From Actinomadura flavalba DSM 45200 (GTDB taxonomy: Bacteria > Actinomycetota > Actinomycetes > Streptosporangiales > Streptosporangiaceae), in contig NZ_KB894098.1 of assembly GCF_000374305.1 (NCBI RefSeq), positions 62,001 through 126,000 on the forward strand: a DNA stretch of 64,000 nt, in the 5' to 3' direction. This document shows positions 16,654 to 25,250 of this stretch, piece by piece. The position numbers and the translations under genes were made by a program. The first letter of the stretch is position 1. Every line of letters begins with the position of its first letter. Below the pieces are notes generated by a model, which worked only from the letters and a program-made list of their open reading frames with translations, had not been told where the DNA came from and made no database searches.

Positions 16654-17510
16654 CTAGGACGGCGCCGCCTCCCCCGCCGGGACGCCGCGCCGCGCCGCCA
16701 GCCCGGCGACGGTCAGCGCGGCGAGGACGAACGCGGCGGCGAGCAGCACGAGGATCGACGGCATCGGGTGCTGGACGCCGTCCAGGTAGCCGACCGGGGC
16801 GGAGCCGTCCCCCCGCTGGGCCAGCGCGACGGTCTCGCGCCCGCCGAGCGCCACGGCGGCGGCGACGGGACCGAGCGCGGCGGGCACCCCGGCGGTGCGC
16901 AGCGCGGGCGGCACGGCGGCGGCGGTCGCGCAGGTCAGTGTGGCGACGAGCAGGGCGAGCAGCAGCACGGCGGGAACCCAGCGGCCCTGCGTGACGATCT
17001 TGCTCGTCTCCCCGCCGGTCGCGGCCAGCGCGACCAGCAGGCCGAGCGCGACGAACACGAGCCCGCCGGACGCGAAGGCGGCGCGGCAGCGCGTCGCGCC
17101 GCACACGGCCCCGGCGGCGAGCCCGGCCAGCGCGGCCGTCAGCGCGGCCAGCGGGCGGTGCTGCGACGCCGTCCATGCCAGCAGCAGGGGCGCGACGGCG
17201 CCGGCGTGGGCCGCGCCGACGACCAGCGCCGCGCCGCCAGGACGCCGACGTGCGGTGCGGCCAGGGACGGCACCGTCAGGACCGCACCGGCGAGCAGCGT
17301 CCAGGGCCAGCGGCGGATGAGCACCAGCCCGGCGACGACCGCCGCGCGCGCGAGCGCCGCTCCGAGGAACCGGCCGTCCGCCCAGAATCCGAACGGCCGG
17401 GTGGACGCGGCGTGCGGCACGGGCCCGGCCGTGGCGGCGGCGGCCAGCGCGGGCAGGGCGAGCGCCGCGAGCGCGAGGTGCCGGGGGGACGCACCGTCCT
17501 GATCTTCCAT
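16654..17510 (-). pseudogene. polytopic membrane protein gene with a frameshift
   Basis: Two frames together encode one about 285-residue membrane protein. The N-terminal half starts at the Met of MEDQDGASPRHLAL and runs through PSLAAPHVGVLAA. The second half continues in the next frame as ALVVGAAHAGAVAPLLLAW to the stop at 16654. Adding one base near 17231-17239, in a GGCGGC run, would restore a single frame with about eight hydrophobic helices. Each half is clean hydrophobic sequence with normal codon usage, so this is either a recent frameshift or a sequencing error in a GC-rich run. Family not recognised. Confidence 0.7.
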
Positions 17511-17585
17511 GGCGGAAGCCTGACACGACGCACCGCCCGAAAATGGGCTTTTGACCACGAATTGACAACGATGAGAGGGCATCGG

Positions 17586-17611
17586 TCAGGCCCTTGTGTG
17601 TCGGGGCCTGA
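17586..17611. repeat. inverted repeat in intergenic region
   Basis: Arms TCAGGCCC and GGGCCTGA pair exactly around a 10-base loop. No T-run follows. It lies between two divergent genes, so an operator is more likely than a terminator. A TTGACA hexamer at 17562-17567 lies nearby without a convincing -10. Confidence 0.4.
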
Positions 17612-17723
17612 TTCGTCCTGGGTGAGTCGGACTTTTCGCCCGTTCGGTGGGACGAGTGCCCGGCGCGGGCTGGGACGGCTGCTTCCTACGGTTCCCGGCA
17701 TTACCGACACCGAGGAGATGCCC

Positions 17724-18365
17724 ATGGTCACCGAATCCGTTCGTCGTCGGCTCGCCGCCGTCTGCCTGCTGCTCTACGGCGTGCTGCTGTTCCTCGGCTT
17801 CGTCACCGGGCCCGACGGGGCCGAGCACGTTCCGGCCGTGTTCCGGGCCGAGGCCGCGACCGTCCAGCTCAGCGCGGTCCTGCTGCACTGGGCGATCGTC
17901 GCGCTGGTCGCCGCGCTCGTCGGGCTCGCGCCGCTGCTGCGCGGCTCGGTCGTCGCGACGATCGGCTGGGGCGCGGCGTTCCTCGGCTACGTCAACGCGT
18001 CGGGGCTGCTGGTGGGCGACTTCTACGACCTCGCCCTCGCGCAGAAGGCGCCCGACGCGGTGAGCACCGCCGTCATGGACACCGCCGGGGGGCTGCCCGG
18101 GTTCGTGTTCGGGTTCCTGCTGCCCGCGTTCCTGTCGCATCTGGGGATGCTCGCGGTCCTCGTCGTCCTGGTGCGGCGCGGGTTCGCGCCGTGGTGGACG
18201 CCGGTCGCGGTCGTCGCCGGGATCGTGCTGCCGTTCGTCGTCGCCGGGCAGGCGTCGGCCGTGCAGGCGGTCGGGCCGCTGGTCCAGCTCGCCGGTTACG
18301 CGGCGCTGGCGGCGCGGCTGCTGCGGGCGCCGGTCACGGCAGCCCCGCGTCCCGTGCCCGCATGA
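17724..18365 (+). CDS. six-helix membrane protein of unknown function
   Basis: A 213-residue membrane protein with hydrophobic segments near residues 12-32, 50-72, 80-100, 122-145, 158-178 and 183-203. GAGGAG lies six bases before the chosen ATG; an in-frame ATG two codons earlier directly follows it. No family-specific motif is recognised with confidence; the general plan resembles actinobacterial DUF4386-like proteins. Its 3' end overlaps the convergent response-regulator gene by 32 bases. Confidence 0.75.
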   Translation: MVTESVRRRLAAVCLLLYGVLLFLGFVTGPDGAEHVPAVFRAEAATVQLSAVLLHWAIVALVAALVGLAPLLRGSVVATIGWGAAFLGYVNASGLLVGDFYDLALAQKAPDAVSTAVMDTAGGLPGFVFGFLLPAFLSHLGMLAVLVVLVRRGFAPWWTPVAVVAGIVLPFVVAGQASAVQAVGPLVQLAGYAALAARLLRAPVTAAPRPVPA

Positions 18366-18993
18366 TCGCGTGCGCGCGGTCCGCGACCTGGAGCTTGGCG
18401 AAGATGCTCGACACGTGGTTGCGGACGGTCTTGGGGCTCAGCCCCAGCCGTTCCGCGATCTGCGGGTTCGTCAGGTGCCGGGCGACCAGCGCGAGGATCT
18501 CCCGCTCCCGGACGGTCAGCTCCGGGAACGGGTGGTCGGCGGGCGCGGGTTCGGCGCCGAGCGCGGCGAAGTAGCTCATCAGCCGGGTCGCGATGGCCGG
18601 GCCGAAGATCGCCTCGCCCTGCGCGACGGCGTGCACCGAGCGCAGCACCTCGTCGCGGCGGGCGCCCTTGAGCAGGTAGCCGCGCGCGCCCGCCTGCATG
18701 GCCGCGAAGACCGAGGCGTCGTCGTCGGCCATGCTCAGCACGAGGACGCGGACGTGCGGGCTGTCGGCGGTGATGCGGGCGGTGGCCTCCATACCGCCCA
18801 TGCCGGGCATCGCCAGGTCCATGAGGACGACGTCGGGCTGGACGCGCGGCAGCAGCGCCAGGGCCTGTTCGCCGCTGGCGGCCACGTCCGCGACCTCGAC
18901 GCCGGGCGCCGCCGCCAGCAGCGCGCACAGCCCGGCGCGGAACGGCGCGTGGTCGTCGACGACGAGCAGCCGGACGGGGTTCACGGAGGTCAT
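18334..18993 (-). CDS. NarL/LuxR-type response regulator
   Basis: A 219-residue response regulator. The receiver domain is residues 8-125 with the acidic pair DD13-14, phospho-acceptor Asp59 in VVLMDLAMPGMGG and a Lys switch in GYLLKGA near 109. The LuxR-type helix-turn-helix is residues 155-215 (LTVREREILALVARHLTNPQ, SPKTVRNHVSSIFAKL). Its ATG overlaps the kinase stop by four bases, so the pair is translated together. Targets are unknown. Confidence 0.93.
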   Translation of the reverse strand: MTSVNPVRLLVVDDHAPFRAGLCALLAAAPGVEVADVAASGEQALALLPRVQPDVVLMDLAMPGMGGMEATARITADSPHVRVLVLSMADDDASVFAAMQAGARGYLLKGARRDEVLRSVHAVAQGEAIFGPAIATRLMSYFAALGAEPAPADHPFPELTVREREILALVARHLTNPQIAERLGLSPKTVRNHVSSIFAKLQVADRAHAIMRARDAGLP

Positions 18994-20933
18994 CCTTCCA
19001 GCGGCAGGTCGGCGCGGACGCGGGTGCCCGCGCCGGGCCCGGACGTGAGGGTGAGCGTGCCGCCGAGTTCGGCGGCGCGTTCGCGCATCGACGCCAGGCC
19101 GACGCCGGGGACGGCGTCGGCGGGCAGTCCGCGCCCGTCGTCGGTGACGAGCACGCTGAGGCGCCCGTCCGCGACGGCGACCGTCAGCTCGCAGCGGGCG
19201 GCGTCCGCGTGCCGGCGGGCGTTGGTGAGCGCCTCGGTGGCGATCCGGTAGGCGGCGACCTCGACGGCGGCGGGCAGGTCGGGCAGCGTGCCGGGGGCGT
19301 GCAGGACGGTGCGCGGGCCGGGCGCCGAGCCGGTGAAGGAGCGCAGCGCGCCGAGCAGCCCGAGGGTGTCGAGCGCGGGCGGGCGCAGGCCGTCCACGAG
19401 GCGGCGCACCTCACCGAGCGCGGTCTGCGTGCCCTCGACGATCTCCTCCAGCAGCGCGACCGCCGGGCCGGGCGGGACGGACGCGGCGACGGCCTCGGCG
19501 CGCATCGTCAGCGCGGCCAGCTCGGGGCCGAGTCCGTCGTGCAGGTCGCGGCGCAGCCGCCGCCGTTCCTCCTCGCGGGCCAGGACGAGGCGTTCGCGGG
19601 CGCGCTGGAGGTGCAGGGCGACGGCGATCTGCGGCGCCAGGTCTGCGAGGATGCGGCGGTCGGCGGCCGACAGGCCCCGCTCCCCCGGGCGCGGCGAGAC
19701 GAGCAGGCGGCCGAGGGTCGCGTCGCGGTAGACGAGCGGCAGTTCGACCGTCCGGGCGCCGGGGGTGCCGAGCGCGGCGACCGCGCCGGAGTCGAGTTCG
19801 ACGGCGGCGTAGGGCAGCCGCAGCGTCTCGGCGAGGGTGCGGGCGGCGGTGGCCGGGACGGCGTCGGGCGCGGCGGTGCGCTCCAGGCTGCGGCCGAGGC
19901 CGACCAGGACGGCGTACGGGTCGTCGCGGCGCCCGTACAGCAGGCGGTTCACCGAGCGCTGCACCAGGTCGCGCAGCGGCGCGAACACCAGCGCGACCAG
20001 GCCGGTGGCGGCGAGCGAGACGGGCAGGCTGGCGGCGAACAGCGCGCCGAGGTAGCCGACGACGGCGACGTAGCCGCCGACGACGCAGGCCGTCAGCACG
20101 GTGTAGACGAGCGTCCGGTTGATCAGCAGGTCGATGTCGAACAGGCCGTGCCGCAGGATCGCGATGCCGAGCGCGGCGGGGACGGCGCTCATCCCGGCGG
20201 CGCCGAGGATCTCCCAGCCGAGGCCGGTCGGCCACAGGCCGGGCGCGCCGTCGGTGAGACCGGCCGTCAGCCGGGCCAGGACGGCGAGCAGCGCGAGGGC
20301 GACGGCGTAGGCGAGCCACTTGAAGGGGCGGGCGCCGTCGCCGCGGGCGCGCCGGGCGCGGGCGATGACCGTCCCGGCGCCGACGGCGAACAGCAGCGGC
20401 AGCATCGCCCCGGTGACGGCGGCGGCGAGCGCGGCGGGCGCCTCGGCGGCGGCGACGCCGAACGGGTTGGGCATCTGCCGCTCCCCGCCGACCTGGCCGT
20501 TCTCGCCGGGCGCGAACGCGGCCAGCGCCATCGTGACGGCGCCGACGGCGACGGCCGCGTGGATCGGGCGGCGCCGGGCGGGAACCTCCCCGGCCGGGAA
20601 GAAGAACGGGACGAGGACCAGCGCGAGGTTGGCGGGTACCCACAGGAACGTCTGCGGCCAGGCCGCGACGGCGGCACCGGGCAGCCCGGCCAGCGCCCAC
20701 TGCCCGCACGCCTCCATCAGCGCGAACGCCGACGCGCTGACGAGCAGCAGCCGCCCGACCGGGTTGCCGGGCCGGTGCACGGCGATGAGGCCGCCGACGA
20801 CCGCGCACGACGCGACCAGCGGCAGATGGCTCTGCTCGGCCGCCGACCCGTCGCGGACGGCGCACAGGACGACCGCCGCGACGAGCAGCGCGAGCGTGCT
20901 CGCGGCCCACAGCGAGCGGCGCAGGGTGGTCAC
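18990..20933 (-). CDS. sensor histidine kinase (NarL-partner type)
   Basis: A 647-residue membrane kinase with a GTG start. About ten hydrophobic segments fill the first 290 residues, followed by a cytosolic GAF-like part (about 320-430). The HisKA_3 dimerisation helix carries the phospho-acceptor His in RRRLRRDLHDGLGPELAAL, and the HATPase domain has TEALTNARRHA and TDDGRGLPAD..GVGLASMRERA. The many-helix input region suggests sensing in or at the membrane. The 411 bases of open frame upstream of the chosen GTG read as shadow. Coupled to its response regulator through ATGA. Confidence 0.9.
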   Translation of the reverse strand: MTTLRRSLWAASTLALLVAAVVLCAVRDGSAAEQSHLPLVASCAVVGGLIAVHRPGNPVGRLLLVSASAFALMEACGQWALAGLPGAAVAAWPQTFLWVPANLALVLVPFFFPAGEVPARRRPIHAAVAVGAVTMALAAFAPGENGQVGGERQMPNPFGVAAAEAPAALAAAVTGAMLPLLFAVGAGTVIARARRARGDGARPFKWLAYAVALALLAVLARLTAGLTDGAPGLWPTGLGWEILGAAGMSAVPAALGIAILRHGLFDIDLLINRTLVYTVLTACVVGGYVAVVGYLGALFAASLPVSLAATGLVALVFAPLRDLVQRSVNRLLYGRRDDPYAVLVGLGRSLERTAAPDAVPATAARTLAETLRLPYAAVELDSGAVAALGTPGARTVELPLVYRDATLGRLLVSPRPGERGLSAADRRILADLAPQIAVALHLQRARERLVLAREEERRRLRRDLHDGLGPELAALTMRAEAVAASVPPGPAVALLEEIVEGTQTALGEVRRLVDGLRPPALDTLGLLGALRSFTGSAPGPRTVLHAPGTLPDLPAAVEVAAYRIATEALTNARRHADAARCELTVAVADGRLSVLVTDDGRGLPADAVPGVGLASMRERAAELGGTLTLTSGPGAGTRVRADLPLEG

Positions 20934-21019
20934 GGGGTTCGTCCCTTCGGGAGGCGGCGTCACTGTAGCCCGGCCGCCCGTCCCGGGGCACGGGACGGTG
21001 TCCCGCCCGGCCGGGACGG

Positions 21020-21547
21020 TCAGAACGCCGAGAGCACGAGCCCCGCCGCGCACAGCAGCCCGAGCCCGGCGGCGGCGACGCCGAGGATCGCGCGCGTGGC
21101 GCGGTGCGGGGTGTGGCCCCGCGCGAGGTAGGCGACGCCCCAGGGCAGCGGCAGCAGGAACAGCAGGCCGAGCGCCGGGACCGACAGGGCGCCGAGGCGG
21201 CCGGTCAGGTCGGCGCGGCGGGCGGCGTCCCCGGCGGTGTTGAGGCGCGCGGCGAACGGTTCGCCGACGTCGGACTCGGGCGGCAGGTGCACGTCGGACA
21301 GCGGCGGGCGCGCGGCGTCGTCGGGCGTGAACGTCCCCCGGCACTCGCGCCGCGCCTGGTTGCCGGCGCCGTATTCGCGGCAGCTCCCGGCGGTCGCGGT
21401 GCCCGGCGTTCCGGCGACGCCGAACGCGAGCCGCAGGTCATCGACGCCGAACCCGATGGGGGCGAGCGCGACGGCGAGCCAGAGCGCGGTGACGAGGAGG
21501 AGGCCGCGCAGCCCGGTGCGGGGCGCGCGCGTGTCCGATCGCGACAT
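21020..21547 (-). CDS. membrane protein of unknown function
   Basis: A 175-residue protein with an N-terminal hydrophobic helix (about 14-33), an extracytoplasmic region of about 80 residues with two Cys (SCREYG, RECRGTF) that could form a disulfide, and two C-terminal helices (about 118-138, 150-172). GGAAGG precedes the ATG of MSRSDT; an in-frame start 84 bases upstream is less likely. It lies upstream of the kinase with an 86-base gap and may share its operon. A role in presenting a signal to the kinase is speculative. Confidence 0.7.
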   Translation of the reverse strand: MSRSDTRAPRTGLRGLLLVTALWLAVALAPIGFGVDDLRLAFGVAGTPGTATAGSCREYGAGNQARRECRGTFTPDDAARPPLSDVHLPPESDVGEPFAARLNTAGDAARRADLTGRLGALSVPALGLLFLLPLPWGVAYLARGHTPHRATRAILGVAAAGLGLLCAAGLVLSAF

Positions 21548-21665
21548 GGAGCCGCCTTCCGGTCGGGGGGAGCCGATCGCCTCTGGTGCGCTTTGGACGC
21601 GGGCGGGCGCGGTCCCGTTCACGTCGGGCATGATCCAGGGAAGAGATCGCCGACGGGAGGGCGCG

Positions 21666-22547
21666 ATGACGGCCGAGCGAGAGCATGTCCTGGCGGTGCC
21701 GGACGAGGCGGCGTGGCGCGAGGGCTATCCCTACGACGTGAAGCTGCGCCGCAAGGAGTACGAGCGCGACAAGCGCGCCCTCCAGATCGAGCTGCTCAAA
21801 CTCCAGGCGTGGGTGAAGGGCACCGGGCAGCGGCTCGTCGTCCTCTTCGAGGGCCGCGACGCCGCGGGCAAGGGCGGCACGATCAAACGCTTCACCGAGC
21901 ACCTGAACCCGCGCGGCGCGCGCGTCGTGGCGCTGGAGAAGCCGACCGAGCGGGAACGCACGCAGTGGTACTTCCAGCGGTACGTGGCGCATCTGCCGAG
22001 CGCCGGGGAGATCGTCCTGTTCGACCGCTCCTGGTACAACCGCGCCGGGGTGGAACGCGTGATGGGCTTCTGCACGCCGCGCGAGTACGTCGAGTTCATG
22101 CACCAGGCGCCGGAGTTCGAGCGTCTTCTCGTCCGCGACGGCGTGCACCTGGTCAAGTTCTGGTTCTCGGTCTCGCGCGGCGAGCAGCACCGCCGGTTCG
22201 CCGCCCGCCGCGACGACCCCGTCCGCCGCTGGAAGCTGAGCCCGGTCGACCTGGAGTCCCTCGACAAGTGGGACGCCTACACCGAGGCCAAGGAACTGAT
22301 GTTCTTCCACACCGACACGCTGGACGCCCCGTGGACGGTCGTGAAGAGCAACGACAAGAAGCGCGCCCGCCTGGAGGCCATGCGCCACGTCCTGCACCGC
22401 TTCGACTACGAGGACAAGGACCCGTCCATCGTCGGCACCCCCGACGAAAAGATCGTCGGCCCCGCCGCCCGCCTCTTCGAAGAGGGCGAACGCAACGCCC
22501 TACTCCTGACCGACGACCCCCCGCGCCCCGGAGCCGCCCCGCCGTGA
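21666..22547 (+). CDS. ppk2: polyphosphate kinase 2 (PPK2)
   Basis: A 293-residue class I PPK2, transferring phosphate between polyphosphate and nucleoside diphosphates. The Walker A motif is FEGRDAAGKGGTIKR (residues 61-75), Walker B is IVLFDRSWYNRAGVE (D120), and the lid region follows at FCTPREYVEFMHQAPEFE. The basic N-terminal segment KLRRKEYERDKRALQIELLK is typical. Single-domain length matches ADP-type enzymes. Its 3' end overlaps a convergent small membrane protein gene by 48 bases. Confidence 0.95.
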   Translation: MTAEREHVLAVPDEAAWREGYPYDVKLRRKEYERDKRALQIELLKLQAWVKGTGQRLVVLFEGRDAAGKGGTIKRFTEHLNPRGARVVALEKPTERERTQWYFQRYVAHLPSAGEIVLFDRSWYNRAGVERVMGFCTPREYVEFMHQAPEFERLLVRDGVHLVKFWFSVSRGEQHRRFAARRDDPVRRWKLSPVDLESLDKWDAYTEAKELMFFHTDTLDAPWTVVKSNDKKRARLEAMRHVLHRFDYEDKDPSIVGTPDEKIVGPAARLFEEGERNALLLTDDPPRPGAAPP

Positions 22548-22868
22548 CCGGTCGTGCCACCGGGTGACGAGGGCCGCCAGGCTCAGCCCGGCGGTCTCGA
22601 CCAGGGCGATCTCGTACACCCCGAGGTTCGCGGTGGCGCCGAGGGCCGTCACGGCGGCGAAGGTGGCGACGACGTACGCCACGACCCCGCGCACCAGCGC
22701 CGGGCCCGTGGATCTGTACAGCAACGCCACCGCCGCGACCACCGCCACCGCCGCGACGACCCAGCCGACCGGCCCGGCCTCCCCCGCGGCCGCCACCGAC
22801 AGCACCACCACCCCGACGGCGGCGACGCACGCGACCAGGCGGGCCAGCACACGCACGAACCTCTTCAC
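22500..22868 (-). CDS. small four-helix membrane protein
   Basis: A 122-residue hydrophobic protein with four predicted helices covering about residues 6-26, 31-49, 57-77 and 82-102, and a basic C-terminal tail (TRWHDRSRRGG). The GTG start follows GAGGGGG. No family recognised. It overlaps the end of ppk2 by 48 bases on the other strand, so its last 15 residues are constrained by both genes. A longer in-frame start at 22949 would add 27 hydrophilic residues and cannot be excluded. Confidence 0.6.
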   Translation of the reverse strand: MKRFVRVLARLVACVAAVGVVVLSVAAAGEAGPVGWVVAAVAVVAAVALLYRSTGPALVRGVVAYVVATFAAVTALGATANLGVYEIALVETAGLSLAALVTRWHDRSRRGGSGARGVVGQE

Positions 22869-23012
22869 CAGCGGCCCCCTCGCCCCGGCCGACGTCTCTG
22901 AACGACGAAACGCCTGGTCGGACGACCAGAACCGGACGAACGACACCATAAGTCCCGCAGCGGAGCCCCGACCGCAGGAAGCGCCACATGTCCATAACGA
23001 TGGGACACGACG

Positions 23013-23040
23013 AAGGGGAGAGCCGGATGGCTCTCCCCTT
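23013..23040. terminator. strong hairpin terminator after DUF11 gene
   Basis: Twelve-base perfect arms AAGGGGAGAGCC and GGCTCTCCCCTT enclose a GGAT loop, 13 bases past the DUF11 protein stop. No long T-run follows on either strand, but stem strength fits an actinobacterial terminator. Confidence 0.7.
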
Positions 23041-23053
23041 CTTGGTGGTGCGG

Positions 23054-23974
23054 TCAGCGGCGGGCGCGGCGGCGGGTGATGATGAGGGCGATGCCGCCGA
23101 GGGCGAAGGCGCCCAGGCCGAGGCCGCTCAGCCAGCCGATGGGGCTGCCGGTGTTGGGCAGCTCACCGGCGGTGGCCTTGCGGCACGGGCCGCCGACGGG
23201 GCCGGGCGTGCCCGCGCCGGGAGCGCCGCTGCCGCCCGACGAGGCGCTCTGGTGCGCGCAGACGCATGACTGGCGCCCGGACGAATCGCGGACCGGCGTC
23301 TCGCCCTCGACGCACGGGCGCAGCGGGTTCGGCGTGGCCGCCGGGCCCGGCGCGGCACCGGCGGCCGGCTGCTCGGCGGCGGCAGCGGGCTTGGGCTTCG
23401 GCGACGTCGTCGGCTCGGGCTTGGGCGCCGAACGGGGTCCGAGCGCGGCGTGCGCGACGGCGGACTGCGGCTTCGCAGCGGCGGCGGCTTGGACGGTGAC
23501 GGCCGCGCGGGCCGTCGCGGTGCGTCCCGCGTAGCTGAGCGTCGCGACGTTGGTGAGCTTGCCCGGCTCGGCGCCCTGCGTGACCTTCGCGTTGACGGTG
23601 ATCGTGCGCGTCGCCTTGTACGGCACGGTCTTCCACCGGCAGGTCACCGCGTTGCCCGCCTTGGCGCAGCCGGAGCCCGCGACCGAGGCGATCGTGAGCC
23701 CCGCCGGAGCCGGGTCGCGGAGCCGCACGTTGGACGCGGGCACCATTCCGACATTGCGGAGCGTGAGCTTGAACGTGGCCTTTCCGCCGGGTTTGACCTT
23801 GGGGGTGGAGGTCGACTTGGTGAGCTGGAGCCGGGGCGGCGTCGGGGGGCCGTCGGCCGGCAGCACCGCTGCTGCGGCGGGCGTGCAGGTCACCGTGAGG
23901 GCGGTCAGCGCGAACATGGCCGCGGAGGCCGAGCCGCCGCGACGCCGGGACAGACGCATCCAAGATCCGATCAT
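23054..23974 (-). CDS. DUF11 surface protein with LPXTG-like anchor
   Basis: About 306 residues. An N-terminal signal peptide with a basic start (MRLSRRRG) is followed by a hydrophobic stretch ending near AAAA. The DUF11 beta-sandwich covers about residues 50-145 (LTKSTSTPKVKPGGKATFKL to ARAAVTVQ). A Pro/Lys/Ala-rich linker and a four-Cys segment (RPCVEGETP, SCVCAH, GGPCRK) come next. The C terminus has LPNTG, a hydrophobic helix and RRRARR, a sortase sorting signal. The protein should be wall-anchored. The start is uncertain: ATGs at 23974 and 23959 are both possible, neither with a strong ribosome site. Flanked by two related hairpins. Confidence 0.82.
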   Translation of the reverse strand: MIGSWMRLSRRRGGSASAAMFALTALTVTCTPAAAAVLPADGPPTPPRLQLTKSTSTPKVKPGGKATFKLTLRNVGMVPASNVRLRDPAPAGLTIASVAGSGCAKAGNAVTCRWKTVPYKATRTITVNAKVTQGAEPGKLTNVATLSYAGRTATARAAVTVQAAAAAKPQSAVAHAALGPRSAPKPEPTTSPKPKPAAAAEQPAAGAAPGPAATPNPLRPCVEGETPVRDSSGRQSCVCAHQSASSGGSGAPGAGTPGPVGGPCRKATAGELPNTGSPIGWLSGLGLGAFALGGIALIITRRRARR

Positions 23975-24077
23975 CAGTGCGGTTGTGGCGGGACCGCCCG
24001 ACAGAACGGCCACGGAGAGTCACTTTCGCACTGCGGACAGCACCGGTCAACGATGACGCGCCCACTCCGCAAAGGCC

Positions 24078-24110
24078 GGAGGGGAGAACCGCGACGCGGT
24101 TCTCCCCTCC
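24078..24110. terminator. hairpin terminator upstream of DUF11 gene
   Basis: Fourteen-base perfect arms, GGAGGGGAGAACCG and its complement, enclose CGACG, 23 bases past the stop of the preceding minus-strand gene. The stem shares the GGGGAGAnCC core with the hairpin at 23013-23040. Confidence 0.7.
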
Positions 24111-24133
24111 GATCGCCCCAGGTCAGGCGCGGG

Positions 24134-24541
24134 TCAGCGCTTGGCCTTGTCCTTGGCGGCCTGGACGGCCTTGCCACCGGTATGGGCGGCCTTCTCCTTC
24201 GCCTTGACGGCACCGGCGACGGCCTTGTCGCGGGCCGGGCCGGCGGCGTCACGGGCGTTGCCCGCGACGTTCTGGAGCTGGAGCTGGGCGCGGGCCCAGT
24301 TGGTCTGGCTCCGGCGGACGTGCCGCCGCCACAGCAGCACCGCCACGACTCCGGCGGCGATGCTCGCCAGTCCCGCGCCGCCGCTCCAGGCGGCCTTGCG
24401 GGCCTTGGTCCGGTCGGCGCCGAGCGTGTCGAGCGTCTGGCCGGCGTCGTCGTGGAGCTGGGCCGGCGACGTCTGCGCGTCACCCTGCGGGTCGCCGAGC
24501 CCGGCCCTGCCGTCGAGCCGGGTGGGCTTGTGCGTGGTCAA
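24134..24541 (-). CDS. single-pass membrane protein with Lys/Ala-rich tail
   Basis: A 135-residue protein. The first 50 residues are hydrophilic (DDAGQTLDTLGADRTKARK), one hydrophobic helix covers about 55-72 (GLASIAAGVVAVLLW), and the tail is a long Ala/Lys helix (GAVKAKEKAAHTGGKAVQAAKDKAKR) resembling the basic tails of DNA-binding or stress proteins. I take the TTG codon because AGGAGGGGAG precedes it; the in-frame Met 63 bases upstream lacks such a site. Family not recognised. Confidence 0.65.
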   Translation of the reverse strand: MTTHKPTRLDGRAGLGDPQGDAQTSPAQLHDDAGQTLDTLGADRTKARKAAWSGGAGLASIAAGVVAVLLWRRHVRRSQTNWARAQLQLQNVAGNARDAAGPARDKAVAGAVKAKEKAAHTGGKAVQAAKDKAKR

Positions 24542-24641
24542 GGGGGCTCCCCTCCTTGCGGTCGATCCGGTCAACATCCGGCTTACCCGACGTGAACGGA
24601 TCAAACGTGACCCTCCTTGGGAGGCCGAGAAACCCGGGCGG

Positions 24642-25250
24642 TCACCCGCCCGCGAGGAGGTCCGCGAACGGCGTCGGCTCGTCGTAGGGGTCGGACGCGA
24701 CGGCCGGGGCGCGGCCCGCGACGAGATCCGCGAGTTCGCGCCCGGCGCGCTCGACGCGCGGGGTGAGCGGATCGGCGTCGCCGCCCCAGTCCTCCGACGC
24801 CGCGTAGACGGCCGTCGGGGCGACCGTCGCGCGCAGGTAGGCGAACAGCGGGCGCATCGCGTGGTCGATCGCCAGCGAGTGGCGGGCCGTGCCGCCGGTG
24901 GCGCCGAGCAGGACGGGCCGTCCCTCCAGCGACCCGGGCTCCAGGACGTCGAAGAACGTCTTGAACAGGCCGCTGTAGGACGCGTTGAACACCGGCGTCA
25001 CGGCGACGAGGCCGTCCGCGCCGGTCACGCCCTCCAGCACGCCGCGCAGCCTGCCGCCGGGGAAGCCGGTGACGAGGTTGTCGACGAGGTCGTGCGCGTG
25101 GTCGCGCAGGTCCACCGGGACGAGCGTCACGGTGTCGCCGCGCTCGCGCAGGCTCGCGGCGGCGGCCGCGCCGAGCCGGTCGGCGAGCAGGCGGGTGGTG
25201 GACGGCCGGCCGAGACCGGCCGCCACGACGGCGAGGGTGCGTTCGCTCAT
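24642..25250 (-). CDS. LLM-partnered FMN reductase (CE1759-like)
   Basis: A 202-residue flavodoxin-fold NAD(P)H:FMN reductase. The phosphate-binding loop is VVAAGLGRPSTTRLLADRL near the N terminus, PVFNASYSGLFKTFFDVLEP is the family signature near residue 85, and LLGATGGTARHSLAIDHAMRPLFAYL follows. It supplies reduced FMN to the flavin monooxygenase encoded just upstream, with which it overlaps by four bases. Two-gene pairs like this are known from coryneform actinobacteria; the substrate is not known. Confidence 0.9.
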   Translation of the reverse strand: MSERTLAVVAAGLGRPSTTRLLADRLGAAAAASLRERGDTVTLVPVDLRDHAHDLVDNLVTGFPGGRLRGVLEGVTGADGLVAVTPVFNASYSGLFKTFFDVLEPGSLEGRPVLLGATGGTARHSLAIDHAMRPLFAYLRATVAPTAVYAASEDWGGDADPLTPRVERAGRELADLVAGRAPAVASDPYDEPTPFADLLAGG

